Source: an uncultured Pelagibacteraceae bacterium (GTDB taxonomy: Bacteria; Pseudomonadota; Alphaproteobacteria; Pelagibacterales; Pelagibacteraceae). Taken from it: DNA of 55,777 bases. Shown in pieces: positions 18,081-25,826 of the stretch; within the stretch, counting starts at the first letter, position 1; every line of letters begins with the position of its first letter. Under the pieces are notes generated by a model, which saw only the letters and a program-made list of their open reading frames with translations, was not told where the DNA came from and ran no database searches. The position numbers were made by a program, and so were the translations under genes. The DNA lies in contig CACNWC010000007.1 in assembly GCA_902624075.1 (NCBI GenBank), positions 1 through 55,777 of the forward strand, read 5' to 3'.

Positions 18081-18413
18081 ATGTTCAAAAAAATAATTTT
18101 AATTATTGCTTTAATATCACTTAATAATTGCGCAACGCCGAGTGCTGCATTATTAGGTCCAATTTTTACTGGTGCAAAAACTGGTAGTATTTACCAAGCT
18201 TCATTATCATATGGTTCTGGAAAAATTATGAATGGTATTAATTCTCAACAAGAAAAATCAAAAAATAAAAAAAATAAAAATGATATATTCTTAAAAAACA
18301 ATTTAATTTTATCAGATATTCCTTACACGGAAAACGACCCTTTAATAGTTGCATATTACAAAGTAAATAAAATAAAGCTTTCTGAAGTCTATGAACCAGA
18401 GCCACTACCTTAA
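18081..18413 (+). CDS. Small putative lipoprotein
   Basis: A 110-residue protein with a lipoprotein signal peptide: MFKKIILIIALISLNNC, with the lipobox L-N-N-C placing the lipidated Cys at residue 17. The mature part starts ATPSAALLGPIFTGAKTGS, then a Lys/Asn-rich segment and a C-terminal region ending in EPEPLP. I do not recognise a family. The hydrophobic GPIFTGAKTGSIYQASLSYGSG stretch recalls small outer-membrane lipoproteins. It is followed by a strong intrinsic terminator, so it is probably monocistronic. No clear Shine-Dalgarno sequence is seen before the ATG. Confidence 0.7.
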   Translation: MFKKIILIIALISLNNCATPSAALLGPIFTGAKTGSIYQASLSYGSGKIMNGINSQQEKSKNKKNKNDIFLKNNLILSDIPYTENDPLIVAYYKVNKIKLSEVYEPEPLP

Positions 18414-18482
18414 AATAAAATTATTAAGATTCAATTAAAAAGAGTTTTTTTAATTATAGAGAATCGCATACAATTAAAATAA

Positions 18483-18520
18483 GGGTGGTAGAGGGAGACT
18501 GAAGCCACCCCTTTTTTTTT
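18483..18520 (+). terminator. Rho-independent terminator after the lipoprotein gene
   Basis: GGGTGG (18483-18488) pairs with CCACCC (18505-18510) around a 16-base loop and is followed by nine T residues (18512-18520). The stem is one of the most GC-rich points of the region. Read on the minus strand, the hairpin is followed by a T-rich stretch, so it may also serve the convergent TauE/SafE gene, whose stop codon it overlaps. Confidence 0.85.
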
Positions 18521-19304
18521 ATAAGCCTAAATATCTATATATAAAAATTGTACCTATAAAGTATAAAAATACTCCAAAATAAACTTGAAGTTTTTTTTTA
18601 TCAATCATATGTGCTGAGTTAGCACCTATTCTAGCCATAAACATTGTTATGGGTATAAAAATTAAGAAAGCAGGCAAATTTATAAAACCTATACTTAAGG
18701 GTAATTTAATATTCAAAATTGAACCTGAGTACAAAAAACCAATAGCGCCACAAAGGGCAATAATAAATCCTATAGTTGCTGCTGTACCTATTGCTTTCTT
18801 AATTGGATAACCAAAATATTTTAGAATAGGAACATTCATTACTGCACCACCTATGCCCATTGGAGCAGAAATAAAACCTGATATTAATCCAAAAATAAAT
18901 CTGAAATGTAATTTAAATTTATTTTTACTGATTTTTTGTTGATTTGAATTTATCAACATATATGTTCCTAAACAAAAAACTACAATAGTGAAAAAAACAA
19001 CTAATAATTTTGTTTTTGCTGTAGCAGCAAAAGTTGTTCCGAGTAAAACTCCAATAATTACAAACAGGCCATAAGTTTTTACTATATTGGGATCTACAGA
19101 TTTATGTTTGTTATGAGTATATACGGAAACCACAGAGGTAGGAATTATGATTGCAAAAGATGTTCCCACAGCTAAATGCATTAAATAATTTTTATCAATG
19201 CCTAAGGCCTCAAATATAAAAAAAAGAAATGGCACAGTTATTAAACCTCCACCAATTCCAAATAACCCTGCAAAAAAACCAACAGGAAAAGCCGTAATTA
19301 TCAT
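18519..19304 (-). CDS. TauE/SafE family anion permease
   Basis: A 261-residue inner-membrane protein with about eight hydrophobic segments. The family repeats GFFAGLFGIGGGLITVPFL near the N-terminus and GLISGFISAPMGIGGAVMNV near the middle are the two halves of the TauE/SafE (DUF81) fold. Members export or import sulfite, sulfoacetate or related organosulfur anions. Export of sulfite from sulfonate breakdown would fit the tau-like genes 30 kb away, but that is inference; it is not linked to them here. Confidence 0.85.
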   Translation of the reverse strand: MIITAFPVGFFAGLFGIGGGLITVPFLFFIFEALGIDKNYLMHLAVGTSFAIIIPTSVVSVYTHNKHKSVDPNIVKTYGLFVIIGVLLGTTFAATAKTKLLVVFFTIVVFCLGTYMLINSNQQKISKNKFKLHFRFIFGLISGFISAPMGIGGAVMNVPILKYFGYPIKKAIGTAATIGFIIALCGAIGFLYSGSILNIKLPLSIGFINLPAFLIFIPITMFMARIGANSAHMIDKKKLQVYFGVFLYFIGTIFIYRYLGL

Positions 19305-19353
19305 AAGAAGTATATAAAGTGAATATTGATTGGATAAAATTGAGTTAAGCAGA

Positions 19354-20337
19354 TTAACCTACTCTTCTTTCAACATTATTATATTTTATCTTATCCATAA
19401 TATGATCTATTTTTTGAACATCAGCATTTCTAACACACATATTTTCACTCAAATATCTTTTCCAATGACTCGCACCAGATTGACCATGAAATAAACCTAG
19501 AGTGTGTCTCATAATTTGATTTAATCTTGTTCCTTTTTTTAATTCCTCTTTTACATATGGTATCAAATTTTCAATTACCTCTTGTCTACTTGGAATATTT
19601 TCACTTTTAAAAATTCCTTTTTCGATATCAGCTAACAAATATGGTGTGTGATATGCGGCCCTACCAATCATAACGCCATCTGTTTTTTTAAGATGATCAT
19701 TTATTTCTTTTACGGATGTTATACCACCATTAATAATAATTTCTTCATTGGGAAAATCATTTTTAAGATTGTATACATAATCATATTTTAATGGAGGAAT
19801 ATTAAGATTTTGTTTAGGAGTAAACTTTCCAAGCATTGCTTTTCTTGCGTGTATTATAAAAGTTTTTATTCCAGTTGATTTTAAAACAGATATAAAGTTA
19901 TAAAAATTTTCATAATCTTCTACATTGTCATAACCAATTCTTGTTTTAACGGTTATTGGAAGTTTTGTAGATGCTTGCATTTTGCTTAAGCAATCTGCAA
20001 CTAAATTTGGCTCTTTCATTAGACAAGCGCCAAATTTATTCTTTTCGACTTTTTTACTTGGACAACCTAAATTTAAATTTATTTCATCATAACCAAAATC
20101 CTCACCAATTTTAGACGCTTCGGCTAATAATTTAGGTGAGGAACCACCTATTTGTAGGGCAACAGGTTTTTCATTAATATTAAATTCTAATAATTTTTTT
20201 TTGTCACCCCTGCTAATAGCTTCATCAACTATCATCTCAGTATATAAAAGAGTATTCTTAGAAATTAACCTTAAAAAATATCTTTCATGACGATCTGTAC
20301 AATCCATCATAGGAGCTACAGAGACTTTTCTGTTCAT
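19354..20337 (-). CDS. dusA: tRNA-dihydrouridine synthase A
   Basis: A 327-residue FMN enzyme that reduces uridines of the tRNA D-loop (positions 20/20a). The N-terminus VAPMMDCTDRHERYFLRLIS is diagnostic for DusA. NLNLGCPSKKVEKNKFGACL contains the catalytic Cys, and VKTRIGYD, HARKAMLGKFTPKQN and INGGI are the FMN and RNA-binding segments. The length and ending are normal. It lies between rpoZ and the permease on the minus strand. Confidence 0.95.
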   Translation of the reverse strand: MNRKVSVAPMMDCTDRHERYFLRLISKNTLLYTEMIVDEAISRGDKKKLLEFNINEKPVALQIGGSSPKLLAEASKIGEDFGYDEINLNLGCPSKKVEKNKFGACLMKEPNLVADCLSKMQASTKLPITVKTRIGYDNVEDYENFYNFISVLKSTGIKTFIIHARKAMLGKFTPKQNLNIPPLKYDYVYNLKNDFPNEEIIINGGITSVKEINDHLKKTDGVMIGRAAYHTPYLLADIEKGIFKSENIPSRQEVIENLIPYVKEELKKGTRLNQIMRHTLGLFHGQSGASHWKRYLSENMCVRNADVQKIDHIMDKIKYNNVERRVG

Positions 20338-20359
20338 TGAAAAACTTTATAATATTTAA

Positions 20360-20890
20360 TTAAGTGTTTGAAGTATCGGTTTCATCTGAATTTGTTTCTG
20401 ATACTTGATTTTCGCTTTCAGAGACCTCGTCTAACGAAACTTCTTCTTTGTTTTCTTCACCTGACTCTGGTGTCTCAACTTCTGGCTGGGTTGTTTGAGA
20501 TAACTCAGCTAAATCTTCTTTTGAAACTTGAATTTTCTCAGGAGTTTTTCTTGCTCTCTTAGAAGGTAGAATAGGTGTTCCGCTTTTAGAAATTTCACCT
20601 TTATACATACTCTCAAAGTCATCACCTATATCTTCGTCTGCTTCATTACCATCATCAACTTGCTCAACATGTTTTCTTAGTTTGTAAATTGCACTTTCGG
20701 CTAAATCTTGGACTTTTATTTTTTCTTCTGCTATCTCTCTCAATGAAATTACAGTATTTTTATCATTGTCTCTGTCTAAAGTTGGTTCAATACCTGAGTT
20801 TAATTGAGTAGATCTTTCTTTGGCTACTAAAACTAATTCATAGGGACTTTCTACTTTATCAATACAATCTTCTACGGTTACTCTAGCCAT
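20360..20890 (-). CDS. rpoZ: RNA polymerase omega subunit with long acidic tail
   Basis: The first about 80 residues (MARVTVEDCIDKVESPYELV and the NDKNTVISLREIAEEK helix) are a standard omega subunit, which binds the beta' C-terminus and assists RNA polymerase assembly. The protein is 176 residues instead of the usual 70-130: from about residue 80 a Glu/Ser/Thr-rich acidic tail (EETGE- and SENQVSETNSDETD-type sequence) follows, probably disordered. It lies 22 bases upstream of dusA on the same strand. Confidence 0.93.
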   Translation of the reverse strand: MARVTVEDCIDKVESPYELVLVAKERSTQLNSGIEPTLDRDNDKNTVISLREIAEEKIKVQDLAESAIYKLRKHVEQVDDGNEADEDIGDDFESMYKGEISKSGTPILPSKRARKTPEKIQVSKEDLAELSQTTQPEVETPESGEENKEEVSLDEVSESENQVSETNSDETDTSNT

Positions 20891-20933
20891 GCGCAGTATC
20901 TACACAGTGAAATAAAAAAAATCAAGGAGATTT

Positions 20934-22142
20934 TTAGATATATTGGGGATTTAGCTTATTTCTTACAATAAATAGAAGAATTAAAGAGATCAAAATATAA
21001 ATAAAGGACACTATCGCTATTTGTTCAATAGAAAAACCTTTATCTATCAATAAACCAAACAAAGCTGTTCCAAATGCTGTTGAAAATACCATTAATGCTG
21101 TTGTCAAAGCTTTAATCGATCCAATATATTTTACTCCATAAATTTCAGCCCAAGTCGAGGAACCAAGAACATTGGCTAAACCATTGGAAATACCTATTAA
21201 TCCAAGAAAAATAAAAGACGTAATCGAGTTGTCAAAATAAAATAAAACCAATGTAGAGAATAATAAGGGTAAGTTCATAAAGATTAAAAGTTTTCTACTA
21301 GTAAATTTATCTATTAAAAATCCAGATCCTAACAGAGTTACAACAGACAATATTGAATAAACCATAAATGATTGAGCAATAATAAATGACCCCCATTCTT
21401 TTGATTCAGTAATAAAAGATTGATAAACAAACACACCAGTTGCGATCCATGGCATTGCAAGCATATTTAAACAAACAATATAAAATCTATAATCTTTAAT
21501 TACCTCAATTCTTTTCCATTGTTTGATTTCTTTTATCTCTAAGTCTTTAGTACCTACTTGTTCTCTTGTATCGAAATCTAATTTTTTGACTAAAAAAAAA
21601 GACGATAGTGGTAAAAAAAATAAAATTAAAATAGATATTGATATCCAAATATTTTGCCAAGCAGTGATTGTTAATAAATAAACAATTAATACAGGTAAAA
21701 TAAATTCTGCTGTTGAAAGACCAAACCAGCCAGCACTGAGAGCCTTACCTCTTGATTTGGTAAAATATCTGGTAATAGTTGTTGATGCCGTGTGAGACAT
21801 CAATCCCTGACCAGAAAATCTCATCAAAAATACAGCTATAAATAAAAAAGCTATAGAAGATATCTTTGAAAAGAAGAAACAAGAAAAAGACAAAAGTAAA
21901 GTTACATAAAAAGCAAATTTAAAAATATTGATATCATCAATTTTTTTTCCAACCCAAATTAAAAGGAAACTACTTAGTAATGTAGCAGAGGCATAAATTG
22001 AGCCAAATTGTCCATGAGTAATTGAAAGTGTTTCTCTGATGCTAGAATTAAACAAACCAAGAAAAAAACTCTGTCCAAAACTAGAAAAAAATGTAAAAAT
22101 AAATCCAAATATAATTACTTTTAAGCTTAAACTATTAAACAT
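20934..22142 (-). CDS. MFS transporter
   Basis: A 402-residue polytopic membrane protein with about 12 hydrophobic segments and a central charged loop near residues 195-215. The segment GQFGSIYASATLLSSFLLIWVGKKIDD gives the major facilitator pattern after the second helix (G-x-x-x-D/K-x-x-G-K-K). The substrate cannot be read from the sequence; the family resembles monocarboxylate/oxalate-type or drug-type permeases. Its start codon is only 8 bases from the start codon of the divergent dehydrogenase gene. Confidence 0.85.
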   Translation of the reverse strand: MFNSLSLKVIIFGFIFTFFSSFGQSFFLGLFNSSIRETLSITHGQFGSIYASATLLSSFLLIWVGKKIDDINIFKFAFYVTLLLSFSCFFFSKISSIAFLFIAVFLMRFSGQGLMSHTASTTITRYFTKSRGKALSAGWFGLSTAEFILPVLIVYLLTITAWQNIWISISILILFFLPLSSFFLVKKLDFDTREQVGTKDLEIKEIKQWKRIEVIKDYRFYIVCLNMLAMPWIATGVFVYQSFITESKEWGSFIIAQSFMVYSILSVVTLLGSGFLIDKFTSRKLLIFMNLPLLFSTLVLFYFDNSITSFIFLGLIGISNGLANVLGSSTWAEIYGVKYIGSIKALTTALMVFSTAFGTALFGLLIDKGFSIEQIAIVSFIYILISLILLFIVRNKLNPQYI

Positions 22143-22150
22143 AAAAAATT

Positions 22151-23020
22151 ATGAGTTGTAATGTTGCTTTTATAGGTCTTGGTGTCATGGGTTATCCAAT
22201 GGCTGGTTATATATCAAAAGGTGGTCACAATGTAACTGTTTTTAACAGAACTAAATCAAAAGCAGAAAAATGGATTAAAGAGCACAAAGGTAAAATGGCT
22301 AAAACTCCTGCTGAAGCTGCAAAAGATGCAGAGTATGTATTTACATGTGTTGGAAATGATAATGACTTAAGAGAAGTTACTTTTGGTGGTAATGGTGCAT
22401 TTAAAACAATAAAAAAAGGTGCAATCTATATTGATAACACCACAGCATCAGCAACAATCGCTAGAGAAATTTATGATCACGCAAAGAAAAATGGGTTTGG
22501 TGCATTAGATGCTCCTGTGTCTGGTGGACAAGCTGGTGCAGAAAATGGTGCGCTTACAGTAATGATCGGTGGTGATCAAGTAGACTTTGATAAAGCAAAA
22601 GATAAAATTGATTGCTACAGTAAAAAAATGAAACTTCTTGGTAAAGCTGGATGCGGACAATTAGCAAAGATGGTTAATCAAATTTGTATAGCGGGTTTAG
22701 TTCAAGGACTATCAGAAGGAATTAACTTTGGAATGAAAGCTGGATTAAACATGGAAGATGTTATCGAAGTTATCTCCAAAGGTGCGGCTCAGTCATGGCA
22801 AATGGAGAATAGATACAAAACAATGATTGATGATAAATTTGATTTCGGTTTTGCAGTTGATTGGATGAGAAAAGATTTAAAGATTGCAATGGATGAGGCT
22901 AAAAATAATGGCTCATTATTACCTGTAACAGAACTTGTAGATAAGTTTTATGGAGAAGTTCAAGGATTGGGTGGTAATCGTTGGGACACATCAAGTTTAA
23001 TAAAAAGATTTAGAAAGTGA
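22151..23020 (+). CDS. 3-hydroxyisobutyrate dehydrogenase-family oxidoreductase
   Basis: A 289-residue beta-hydroxyacid dehydrogenase. The NAD(P) Rossmann motif GLGVMGYPMAG is at residues 9-19, the substrate-binding signature DAPVSGGQAGAENGALTVM is in the middle, and the catalytic Lys173 lies in GQLAKMVNQ. Members act on 3-hydroxyisobutyrate, tartronate semialdehyde (GarR) or related acids; the NRT after strand two hints at NADP preference. No Shine-Dalgarno is seen and only 8 bases separate it from the divergent MFS start. The next gene starts 3 bases after its stop, so the two form an operon. Confidence 0.85.
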   Translation: MSCNVAFIGLGVMGYPMAGYISKGGHNVTVFNRTKSKAEKWIKEHKGKMAKTPAEAAKDAEYVFTCVGNDNDLREVTFGGNGAFKTIKKGAIYIDNTTASATIAREIYDHAKKNGFGALDAPVSGGQAGAENGALTVMIGGDQVDFDKAKDKIDCYSKKMKLLGKAGCGQLAKMVNQICIAGLVQGLSEGINFGMKAGLNMEDVIEVISKGAAQSWQMENRYKTMIDDKFDFGFAVDWMRKDLKIAMDEAKNNGSLLPVTELVDKFYGEVQGLGGNRWDTSSLIKRFRK

Positions 23021-23023
23021 TGT

Positions 23024-23623
23024 ATGCAGCCAGCATACTATGAAAACCTAGAAGAAATTCAAAATAAATATTGGTCTATGCTAGATGATGCAGTGACTAA
23101 TAGAGGTTCACCGTTTAGAATTCCTGTTTTCATATGTGCTCACCAAGATGAGGTAGATGGTAGAATTGTTGTTTTACGTAAATCAGATAGAACAAACAAT
23201 CTATTACAATTTCATACTGATTTAAGATCACCAAAGGTAGATATTCTAAAAAAAAATAAGAATGCCTCTCTAGTTTTCTACGATAAAGAAGAAAAGATAC
23301 AATTAAGAGTAAAAGTAGAGTGTGAAGTAAATAATCAAAATTCTACAACACATGAGTCTTGGAAAAAAACTCAACATATAAGCAGACGTTGTTATTTAAC
23401 TGATAGTCCTCCAGGGACTACATCAGAAAACCCAACATCTGGAATGATATCTAAATTAGAAGATTTTGATTACACAATGGAACAAAGTGAGGAAGGTTAT
23501 AAAAACTTTACAGTTATAAAATGTAAAATAAAATCTATTGAATGGCTGTATCTTGCAGCTAAAGGACATCGAAGAGCAAAGTTCAATTTAGAAACTAATA
23601 AGAATGCATGGTTAGTTCCTTAA
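23024..23623 (+). CDS. Pyridoxamine 5'-phosphate oxidase-like flavin-binding protein
   Basis: A 199-residue split beta-barrel FMN protein. RIVVLRKSDRTNNLLQFHTDLRSPKV and ASLVFYDKEEKIQLRVKVEC are the FMN-binding strands of the PNPOx family, and the ending EWLYLAAKGHRRAKF is like the C-terminal substrate strand. It differs from true PdxH in the missing R-x-x-x-x-K-x-V core and so may be a related oxidase/reductase (Pfam Pyridox_oxase_2 type). It is paired with the upstream dehydrogenase with a 3-base spacer. Substrate unknown. Confidence 0.75.
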   Translation: MQPAYYENLEEIQNKYWSMLDDAVTNRGSPFRIPVFICAHQDEVDGRIVVLRKSDRTNNLLQFHTDLRSPKVDILKKNKNASLVFYDKEEKIQLRVKVECEVNNQNSTTHESWKKTQHISRRCYLTDSPPGTTSENPTSGMISKLEDFDYTMEQSEEGYKNFTVIKCKIKSIEWLYLAAKGHRRAKFNLETNKNAWLVP

Positions 23624-23638
23624 AGTAAGCAGCTTATA

Positions 23639-23663
23639 ATTTAGACAATTTATAAGTCTAAAT
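23639..23663 (+). terminator. Hairpin after the PNPOx-like gene, possible weak terminator
   Basis: ATTTAGAC (23639-23646) and GTCTAAAT (23656-23663) form a perfect 8-bp stem with a 9-base loop, 16 bases after the stop codon. No T-tract follows directly; a T run only appears about 18 bases later, so termination is uncertain and RNA 3'-end protection is an alternative. Confidence 0.35.
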
Positions 23664-23704
23664 ATCGCATCGATAAGAAAATTTTTTAATGATATTTTGC
23701 AAAT

Positions 23705-23821
23705 ATGAAAAATAAACTTAAAAAGTATTTATTAATAGGTAGTTTTTCCTTTTTTTTAATTAAAGGAATTATTTGGTTATTAATTATTGCGGGTGCTTTT
23801 TTCGGAATAGGTAAAATATAG
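23705..23821 (+). CDS. 38-residue hydrophobic mini-protein
   Basis: An ATG at 23705 opens a 38-codon frame: MKNKLKKYLLIGSFSFFLIK followed by GIIWLLIIAGAFFGIGKI and TAG. A basic N-terminus followed by about 28 hydrophobic residues predicts a single- or hairpin-membrane peptide. The stop codon overlaps the strong AGGAGG of the next gene (TAGGAGG), as in translationally coupled pairs, which supports it being real. No family is recognised. The longer minus-strand frame over the same bases has no such support. Confidence 0.6.
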   Translation: MKNKLKKYLLIGSFSFFLIKGIIWLLIIAGAFFGIGKI

Positions 23822-23829
23822 GAGGAAAA

Positions 23830-24132
23830 ATGTTTATCGCAATGAATAGATTTAAAATTGTAAAAGGAAAAGAATCTGAGTTTGAAAATGTCTGGAAAAA
23901 TAGAGAAACTCATTTAGATAAAGTGCCAGGATTTAAAAATTTCAATTTAGTAAAAAGTGAAACAAAAGATGATCATACTTTATATGCTTCACATAGTATC
24001 TGGGAAACAAAAGATGATTTTTGGAACTGGACAAAATCAGAAGCATTCAGACTTGCACATAAAGATGCAGGAAAACATAGCGATTTATATATTGGTCACC
24101 CAAATTTTGAGGGTTTTGAAAAAGTATTATAA
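23830..24132 (+). CDS. Antibiotic biosynthesis monooxygenase (ABM/IsdG-like) domain protein
   Basis: A 100-residue dimeric ferredoxin-like (ABM) protein. It begins MFIAMNRFKIVKGKESEFEN with the typical strand followed by WKNRETHLDKVPGFKNFNLVK, and WETKDDFWNWTKSEAF with a downstream His pair (AHKDAGKH). This arrangement resembles heme-degrading HmoA/IsdG-like monooxygenases. The true substrate is unknown; heme or small-quinone oxidation are both possible. AGGAGG lies 4-9 bases before the ATG. It is coupled to the mini-protein before it. Confidence 0.75.
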   Translation: MFIAMNRFKIVKGKESEFENVWKNRETHLDKVPGFKNFNLVKSETKDDHTLYASHSIWETKDDFWNWTKSEAFRLAHKDAGKHSDLYIGHPNFEGFEKVL

Positions 24133-24205
24133 ATCTTTCAAATATATAATTAAGAATGTTTTTAAGTCGCAGTGAAATTATTGTCTTTAAATTTATATAA
24201 GGTTT

Positions 24206-24328
24206 ATGGAAATAACAATTCTTATTATTTTGGCAGTTGTAGTTGGACTTATACTTTTTAGACCTTTTTCAAAAAAAGAACTAGATAGATATAATGATAA
24301 AGATAACTGGTCAAATATGGGATTTTAA
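24206..24328 (+). CDS. 40-residue single-membrane-span mini-protein
   Basis: ATG 24206 opens a 40-codon frame beginning MEITILIILAVVVGLILFRP and ending KDNWSNMGF before TAA. It has an uninterrupted N-terminal transmembrane segment (residues 4-18) and a short polar cytoplasmic tail with KKELDRYNDKDNW. A weak AAGG sits upstream. The next gene's start is 13 bases after the stop. It has the compositional shape of a real small membrane protein, but no family is recognised and conservation cannot be tested here. Confidence 0.55.
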   Translation: MEITILIILAVVVGLILFRPFSKKELDRYNDKDNWSNMGF

Positions 24329-24341
24329 CAAAGGAAAAATT

Positions 24342-24548
24342 ATGAAAAAGTTTTTAATAACAGCTTTTATAATTCTTTTTTCAGGATCGGCATTCGCAGG
24401 TTCTTGTCCAATGATGGCAAAAAATATAGATGCTAAAATTGCAGAGGCTCAAGAATTAAGGGATGCAGGTATGGATGCACATAAAAGTGGCAATCATGCT
24501 AAGTCAGAAGAATTATTAAATAAAGCTTTAGAATTATTTAAAGGATAA
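24342..24548 (+). CDS. Small exported protein with one TPR-like helix pair
   Basis: The start is the ATG at 24342 with AAGGAAAA upstream; a longer frame from 24294 would overlap the previous mini-protein. The 68-residue product starts MKKFLITAFIILFSGSAFAG, a clear Sec signal peptide with cleavage after A-F-A. The mature part, about 49 residues, has SCPMM and then KIAEAQELRDAGMDAHKSGN followed by HAKSEELLNKALELF, a helix-turn-helix like a single tetratricopeptide unit. Function unknown; periplasmic. Confidence 0.7.
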   Translation: MKKFLITAFIILFSGSAFAGSCPMMAKNIDAKIAEAQELRDAGMDAHKSGNHAKSEELLNKALELFKG

Positions 24549-24562
24549 ATTCTTTGGGGTTT

Positions 24563-24587
24563 GGGGCACCTGACAACAGAACGCCCC
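24563..24587 (+). terminator. GC-rich hairpin, possible terminator
   Basis: GGGGC (24563-24567) can pair with GCCCC (24583-24587) around a 15-base loop, 15 bases after the end of the exported mini-protein. It is the only GC-rich point in the spacer. The sequence after it is A-rich, not T-rich, so it is not a standard terminator on the plus strand; read on the minus strand it would be followed by weakly T-rich DNA. Confidence 0.35.
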
Positions 24588-24635
24588 TAAAAATTGTAAA
24601 ACCTTTTATTTCCAACAAAAACCTGAAAGTTATTA

Positions 24636-24666
24636 ACTATGTACCTACTATGTACAAACTATGTAC
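24636..24666 (+). repeat. Three 9-bp direct repeats with 11-bp phasing
   Basis: ACTATGTAC occurs at 24636-24644, 24647-24655 and 24658-24666, starting every 11 bases, separated by CT and AA. Each copy ends in GTAC. The array lies in the spacer between convergent genes, just 8 bases from the serine hydrolase stop codon. Close to helical-turn periodicity would place all copies on one DNA face, as for a protein-binding array, but no binding protein is known from the sequence. Confidence 0.8.
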
Positions 24667-24674
24667 CTCAAAAA

Positions 24675-25823
24675 TTATTTTTTCTTTAATTTTTTAAGAA
24701 CTATTTTTTTCCAATTGTAGTGTCTATCTCTAGAATTAACTACAATTATCCTTTCTTTTTCAAAATCAATAATGATATTTTGTCCACCAAAACCACTCAT
24801 TCCTAAAATTTTTCTTTTAGATAGTCCAATTATATCAAAATGGAATTGACCACCATATTTTTTTGTATACATCGCTACATCAAACTGACCGGATCTATCT
24901 CCATCATAACTTTTTTTATTTTTATTTATTCTTTGTTCATAAATGGTTTTTAAATATTTCCCTACACAAGTATCATTATTCCAATGATCCATAATTGACT
25001 TTGCAATTCTTAAATAATCATATCTATCTGCATAAAAAGAATATCTTCCATACTCACCTTTTTCTTTATCAGAAAATGATCTTCTTATAGTTTTACTAAA
25101 AAAAACACTATTTTTAATTTTTGCATCTTCTTTAAAAACTTTATTTAATAATTTCTGATAATCATCACCTACTTTGAAAATTGTATAATTCATTATAGTG
25201 TTTGTAGCCAAAGCATTATAATTATAAATTGGACTTGATTTTTTTGTATTCTGCAAAGAATCTGACTCCATTACTTCTATGATAGGAAAAACATTAACAT
25301 TAAAAAATTTGAGATCTTTTATTTTATTATCTGAATTAAAATTTCTCTCACCAATAAATTTTTGATCACCTGCAGTCATATTGAGTAAATCAATAAGTTT
25401 TTGCCCCTCATAAAGTGTGCCTTTTACAGTAGACCAGTCATCTAATTTGACATTGATATTGTCTATATATCCTCCACATATTGCATAACCTGTTACATAT
25501 GACACTAAACTTTTACCCATCGAATGTGATGGGAGCAAACCTTTGTTGCTTTTAATATAAAATGGAAGGTCATGTTCATCTATTTTAATTTTATTATCTT
25601 CAAATAATAAATAGCTAACTAAACGTGATTTCTTATTATTTTTTAACTCTTTTTTTACATCTTTGTCTTCAATTAAATCTGATCTGAATTTATAATAATT
25701 ATTAGACCCTTTTATTTCATATTTCCAAAAGGCATCAAAACTATATTCCTCATATTGGTGTTTGGCATAAGAATTTGTAAAAATAATTAAATTAAATAAA
25801 AAAATTAATATTATTTTTTTCAT
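24675..25823 (-). CDS. Exported serine hydrolase of the beta-lactamase/class C family
   Basis: A 382-residue protein with a signal peptide (MKKIILIFLFNLIIFTNSYA). The S-x-x-K catalytic motif is SMGKS, in a GLLPSHSMGKSLVSYVTGYA context; YNALATN gives the Y-x-N motif; and GMSGFGGQ near the C-terminus replaces the KTG triad element. This pattern belongs to the beta-lactamase-related serine hydrolase family (COG1680). Natural substrates in the family range from D-amino peptides to esters, so none is proposed. It begins 3 bases after the gamma carbonic anhydrase gene and is read with it. Confidence 0.75.
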   Translation of the reverse strand: MKKIILIFLFNLIIFTNSYAKHQYEEYSFDAFWKYEIKGSNNYYKFRSDLIEDKDVKKELKNNKKSRLVSYLLFEDNKIKIDEHDLPFYIKSNKGLLPSHSMGKSLVSYVTGYAICGGYIDNINVKLDDWSTVKGTLYEGQKLIDLLNMTAGDQKFIGERNFNSDNKIKDLKFFNVNVFPIIEVMESDSLQNTKKSSPIYNYNALATNTIMNYTIFKVGDDYQKLLNKVFKEDAKIKNSVFFSKTIRRSFSDKEKGEYGRYSFYADRYDYLRIAKSIMDHWNNDTCVGKYLKTIYEQRINKNKKSYDGDRSGQFDVAMYTKKYGGQFHFDIIGLSKRKILGMSGFGGQNIIIDFEKERIIVVNSRDRHYNWKKIVLKKLKKK

Positions 25824-25826
25824 CTT

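Noticed and set aside
18421..18520. A small noncoding RNA ending at the terminator after the lipoprotein gene
   Set aside because: Only the terminator stem is convincing; no further structure or separate promoter was seen in the about 70 bases before it.
23686..23913. A 75-codon minus-strand frame across the mini-protein
   Set aside because: The plus-strand 38-codon frame has a membrane-peptide composition and a stop overlapping the next gene's AGGAGG, while this frame has no ribosome-binding site and runs into the ABM gene.
24563..24666. Piece of a tmRNA, CRISPR array or att site
   Set aside because: The hairpin has no tRNA-like arm or resume frame; the repeats are 9 bp with 2-bp gaps, too short for CRISPR; no integrase is present.
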